Part shown: one piece after another, positions 5,424-5,702 of the stretch
Layout of the letters: each line of letters opens with the position of its first letter
How positions within the stretch are numbered: the first letter of the stretch is position 1
DNA from: Bacteroidota bacterium
GTDB taxonomy: Bacteria; Bacteroidota; Ignavibacteria; UBA10030; UBA8401
NCBI GenBank assembly: GCA_030824175.1
Contig: JAVBYH010000154.1
Coordinates: forward strand, 1 to 5,702
Direction: 5' to 3'
DNA: 5,702 nucleotides
Notes under the pieces: generated by a model
Told to the model about the DNA's origin: nothing
Database searches by the model: none
Seen by the model: only the letters and a program-made list of their open reading frames with translations
Translations under genes and position numbers: made by a program

Positions 5424-5702
5424 TTAATGTGCGACCGGCTGCATGCAGCCGATCAATTCGTCGACGTCCACCGTGGCGATGCCCGATGAAATATCGGACA
5501 TGGCGTACGGCAGGACGAGTCTGTTGTGATGAATGAGCGAGCCGCACGAGTACACGACGTTGGGCACGTATCCCTCGCGTTCCGCGGCATTCGGCATAAG
5601 CAGCGGCTCCTCAAGCTGCGCGATCACCTTGCGGGGATCCTGCAGATCCAGGAGGATGGCACCGATGGAGTACTGCCTCATCGGGCCGACGCCGTGTGTA
5701 AG
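5424..5702 (-). CDS. GH130-family glycoside phosphorylase/hydrolase, C-terminal fragment (start outside window)
   Basis: The last 92 codons of a gene enter from the right edge, so the N-terminus and catalytic residues are not visible. The fragment opens T-H-G-V-G (residues 2-6 of the visible part), then Y-S-I-G-A-I-L-L-D-L-Q-D-P (11-23), E-E-P-L-L-M-P (31-37), Y-V-P-N-V-V-Y-S-C-G (45-54) and L-V-L-P-Y (62-66). These are the standard C-terminal blades of GH130, closer to the family norm than its neighbour's. The same order of motifs recurs in the complete gene 12 nt downstream (Y-D-L-G-I-A-L-L-D, E-P-L-L-R-P, N-D-V-V-F-I-C-G, L-Y-F-P-Y), so the two are paralogues, though clearly diverged. The gene is cut only by the window edge; nothing suggests a pseudogene. 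Confidence 0.88.
   Translation of the reverse strand, partial: LTHGVGPMRQYSIGAILLDLQDPRKVIAQLEEPLLMPNAAEREGYVPNVVYSCGSLIHHNRLVLPYAMSDISSGIATVDVDELIGCMQPVAH

Noticed and set aside
4332..5489. Long plus-strand open frame (385 codons) opposite the GH130 gene
   Set aside because: It is Arg/His/Val-rich with no recognisable domain and lies antisense to a protein with a full set of GH130 motifs; typical of GC-rich shadow frames.

Overview
The window is a GC-rich bacterial chromosomal segment in which every gene I can support reads on the minus strand. The best lineage clue is the C-terminal tail of the sugar dehydrogenase-like protein. It has a Q-N-Y-P-N-P-F-N motif followed by a beta-rich module ending in a short basic tail, the hallmark of type IX secretion (Por) sorting domains in the Bacteroidota/Chlorobiota/Ignavibacteria/Rhodothermota assemblage. 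The high GC favours one of the high-GC branches over classical Bacteroides, but the exact phylum is inference.

Layout in transcription order (right to left on the plus strand): (1) 5702-5424, the 3' end of a GH130-family glycosidase/phosphorylase gene; (2) 5411-4356, a second, complete GH130 gene 12 nt downstream, making a tandem pair for beta-mannoside (or related) metabolism; (3) 4244-2805, an exported glucose/sorbosone dehydrogenase-like (PQQ-type beta-propeller) protein with a type IX sorting tail; (4) 2730-1876, the membrane zinc protease HtpX; (5) 1727-825, the membrane-anchored signal peptide peptidase SppA, preceded by a perfect-consensus sigma-70-type promoter; (6) 806-465, an HU-family nucleoid protein with a Lys/Pro/Glu-rich tail; (7) 465 to beyond the left edge, a zinc-ribbon, single-TM, probable TPR protein whose ATG overlaps the HU stop codon (TAATG).

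The first three genes deal with sugars: cytoplasmic GH130 enzymes and a secreted propeller oxidoreductase. The next two are membrane proteases that would serve envelope quality control. sppA, HU and the zinc-ribbon gene form a tight operon (18-nt gap, then a 1-nt overlap) that probably starts at the promoter at 1770-1798. There is no gene-free stretch over 300 bases; the largest gaps are 1728-1875 (promoter and hairpin) and 4245-4355 (small dyads).

I saw no RNA gene, CRISPR array, insertion sequence or phage-like module. Nothing here is a clear new biological system. The points most worth a second look are the divergent tandem GH130 pair, the HU/zinc-ribbon translational coupling and the textbook promoter.
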